NCBI GenBank assembly: GCA_900155495.1
Contig: FTLJ01000584.1
Span: forward strand, 1 to 30,605
Reading direction: 5' to 3'
Length of the DNA stretch: 30,605 nucleotides
DNA from: Porogramme epimiltina
Taxonomy: Eukaryota; Basidiomycota; Agaricomycetes; Polyporales; Polyporaceae
Within the stretch, counting starts at the first letter, position 1. Every line of letters starts with the position of its first letter. The notes beneath the pieces were generated by a model that saw only the letters and a list, made by a program, of their open reading frames with translations, was not told where the DNA came from and made no database searches. The translations under genes were made by a program, and so were the position numbers. Shown here in pieces: positions 28,926-30,605 of the stretch.

Positions 28926-30467
28926 ATGAGCACGTCAACGGCGGACTGGAGTGGGCCGCGCAAAAGCCCCGGGGGGGAAGCCTAGGCGCGAGGCGGAGCG
29001 GCCTAGAGCGGGGGACTATCGCGCGATACCGGGTGCTGTATGGTGCCCATACATTGACGAAATATGCAGCCATTGACCTGCTGATCTTACAGCCTCGCAG
29101 GACGCGTCGACGGTGGGCGGGCTGAGGGAAACATTAGCCGGGGCGTGAATGCAGTGAACGCACGAGGGCAGGGCATGAAAGCGCATCCGGCGGGATGCAT
29201 GACAGGACGCGAGGAGGCGTTGTTCCTGATGCGGGCGTGCGCTTCCTGGGGCGGGTGAGTGCCCACGTCTAATCAGAGCTGCTGTCCAAGGCTAACGTCT
29301 GCAGTCAGACGATCGTCGAAGAGGCGGGGGACGGCCGAGATCCCCGCATATGCGGTGGTGGCATCTCACGCGCCGGACTGGCAGGAGCGCAAGGCACACG
29401 GAGACTACGTCCGTGCTTCGACTGTGGCGTCTCGGTGGGAAGGCAGACATTTGCTGTACCGACTGTCGGGTGTTGTCGCTGGACAAGCTACCGCGTCTGG
29501 CCCGTTTTGTGTCGCAACCTCCCTCGAGCCTGAGGTACGTACAGGGCGCTCGACGTTTGCTGCGAACTGGGCGGGGCGGGACCGGTGGCCGATCGTCTTG
29601 GCTGGGCTGCTCGGGGACGCGGTTCTCTTCGGTCCCCGATTGGGACAGCGTCCAATGGCTGGCTTGGAGGATCGGAACGGGGCCGGGAGCTGTGCCGCGC
29701 GGTTCGCGTGTCGTTGTACTCGTCTGGCGTTCTCTCTGCCCGCGCAGAACCGTCGTCTATCTCTCTTCCAGCCTTCGCGGTGCTCGTACGGCCAATCACG
29801 AGCGAGTTCGGTGGCCGAAGCGTTGAGTCTACGCCTGTATGCGCGCATCTGGCTCGGCTCTCGCGTTCGATCGTGGCCGTTCCCTTGTCCTGGCCGTCGA
29901 GAGGATCCGGTCCGCGTGCACGCCATTCACTCTGGACGGACACTGACACGCTTTTCCAGTTATCCCGCTCCGCCGCATACAGTCCACACGCGAACGAAAC
30001 CATCCACCCCGCACCGACCGCCGCCCGCACGCAATCACGTTTGTCCCCACCCGGTGCGTACCTCGACTAATCCGGGCAGCGCACACGCACGTCGAGCGAA
30101 GCCGCCGCCTAGACCGGACACGGCCTTGCAGGGCCCGGGGGAAGGCCAGGCTCTGCCCACCCCGCTTCTCTGCTCGATGCGCGGCCGATCGTGATCGAGG
30201 CCCCCCGCCCGACGTCCTCCTCGGAGACGCCGACTGGGAGCTTCGCGCGTTCCGCCCTGCGCGGACAGCCACAGCGTCCCTGGCCCGCCGCCCCTGCTTC
30301 ATCGACCGCGAGTGCTTCTCCCCGCCTCGCGTGGCCCCGTCGGCCCGTCCAAACGGGCTCTTCCCCACACCGGCATCCTGCGCGCGCCCGTCCCCCCAAT
30401 CGCCTCCGCATCTCCGACCCAGCTCTGTCCCCGACACTTTGCATCATCATCGAGCTCTTACGTCGCG
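28926..30467. other. Right-end region without a recognisable gene
   Basis: Long frames are open on both strands (for example 29259-30194 plus and 29405-29926 minus) but overlap one another, are Arg/Pro/Ser-rich, and carry no motif or convincing intron boundaries. The sequence is GC-rich with even composition and may be noncoding or old decayed sequence. I see no transposon ends, RNA gene or tandem array. Confidence 0.4.
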
Positions 30468-30563
30468 ATGAGCTTCGCGCTCTCTCTCGCTCGCGCGTTC
30501 ATCTCCGCGCACCCGGCTGATCAGCCCCCGCCAGCCCTCTACACCCGCCCCCGTCCCCCCAAC

Positions 30564-30605
<42 letters not shown>
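30468..30605 (+). CDS. Possible 5' end of a gene running off the window
   Basis: ATG at 30468 opens a frame MSFALSLARAFISAHP that continues in phase to the window end. The N-terminus is hydrophobic and could be a signal or targeting sequence, but only about 30 residues precede the poly-C run, which would read as proline. With no downstream sequence the call is speculative. Confidence 0.18.
30565..30605. repeat. Poly-C homopolymer at the window edge
   Basis: 41 consecutive C residues follow CCCCCCAACA. A homopolymer of this kind at the very end of a sequence most often marks an assembly gap edge or sequencing artefact. It is not a fungal telomere repeat, which would be (CCCTAA)n. Confidence 0.85.

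Noticed and set aside
29259..30194. Plus-strand 311-aa ORF
   Set aside because: Overlapping frames are open on both strands, the composition is Arg/Pro/Ser, and there are no introns or motifs; not supportable as a gene.
30565..30605. Telomere
   Set aside because: The run is pure C and not CCCTAA repeats; an assembly-edge artefact is more likely.

Overview
The window looks like nuclear DNA from a filamentous basidiomycete, most likely an Agaricomycete. The genes are GC-rich, split by many 48-95 nt GT-AG introns, and include families typical of that group: a membrane-anchored pepsin-like protease, an expanded F-box-like family, a fungal class I/II aminotransferase, and Tad1-like LINE debris. 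There are no bacterial operon or CRISPR features. All coding calls below come from splicing exons by eye with frame bookkeeping and matching to remembered family motifs; no database search was run.

Left part (1-9.5 kb). A minisatellite of five palindromes at about 70-bp period occupies 1-345. It is followed by two diverged, frame-broken copies of one minus-strand gene (433-1341 and about 1700-2263) and a small single-TM protein gene (2708-3068). A transmembrane aspartic protease gene (3998-7027, minus) follows, with a 609-nt first intron. From 7.0 to 9.5 kb the DNA is GC- and pyrimidine-rich and open in many frames; I see only a weak candidate gene at 8770-9255.

Middle (9.5-18 kb). This is a dense run of housekeeping-type genes: an RGG-tailed 2H phosphoesterase of the AKAP7/ASCC1 type (9572-10804, plus), nucleoporin SEH1 (12090-13843, minus), an intron-containing tRNA-Ile(UAU) (14038-14135, plus), a PLP aminotransferase (14210-15597, minus), a possible small multi-exon gene (15889-16575, plus), and a short-chain dehydrogenase/reductase (16676-17917, plus). 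Three of these genes use very small internal exons (17, 15 and 8 nt).

Right part (18-28.3 kb). Two F-box-like paralogues in the same orientation (18710-20184 and 24546-26289) share nearly identical exon-intron architecture. They bracket a transposon-rich spacer holding a MITE-like element (20179-20646) that sits in the last codons of the first paralogue, two 5'-truncated LINE copies with oligo(A) tails (22210-23209, with a 12-bp target-site duplication, and about 23647-24078), and a short F-box gene fragment. The gene for the 51-kDa FMN/NADH-binding subunit of mitochondrial complex I (26300-28230, minus) converges on the second F-box gene, leaving only 10 bp between stop codons.

Right end (28.3-30.6 kb). 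No recognisable gene was found. The window ends in a 41-nt poly-C run, probably an assembly edge. The genes do not form an obvious pathway cluster. The most interesting signals are structural: the palindromic array, the microexons, the MITE that rewrites a gene's C-terminus, and the F-box/LINE duplication block.
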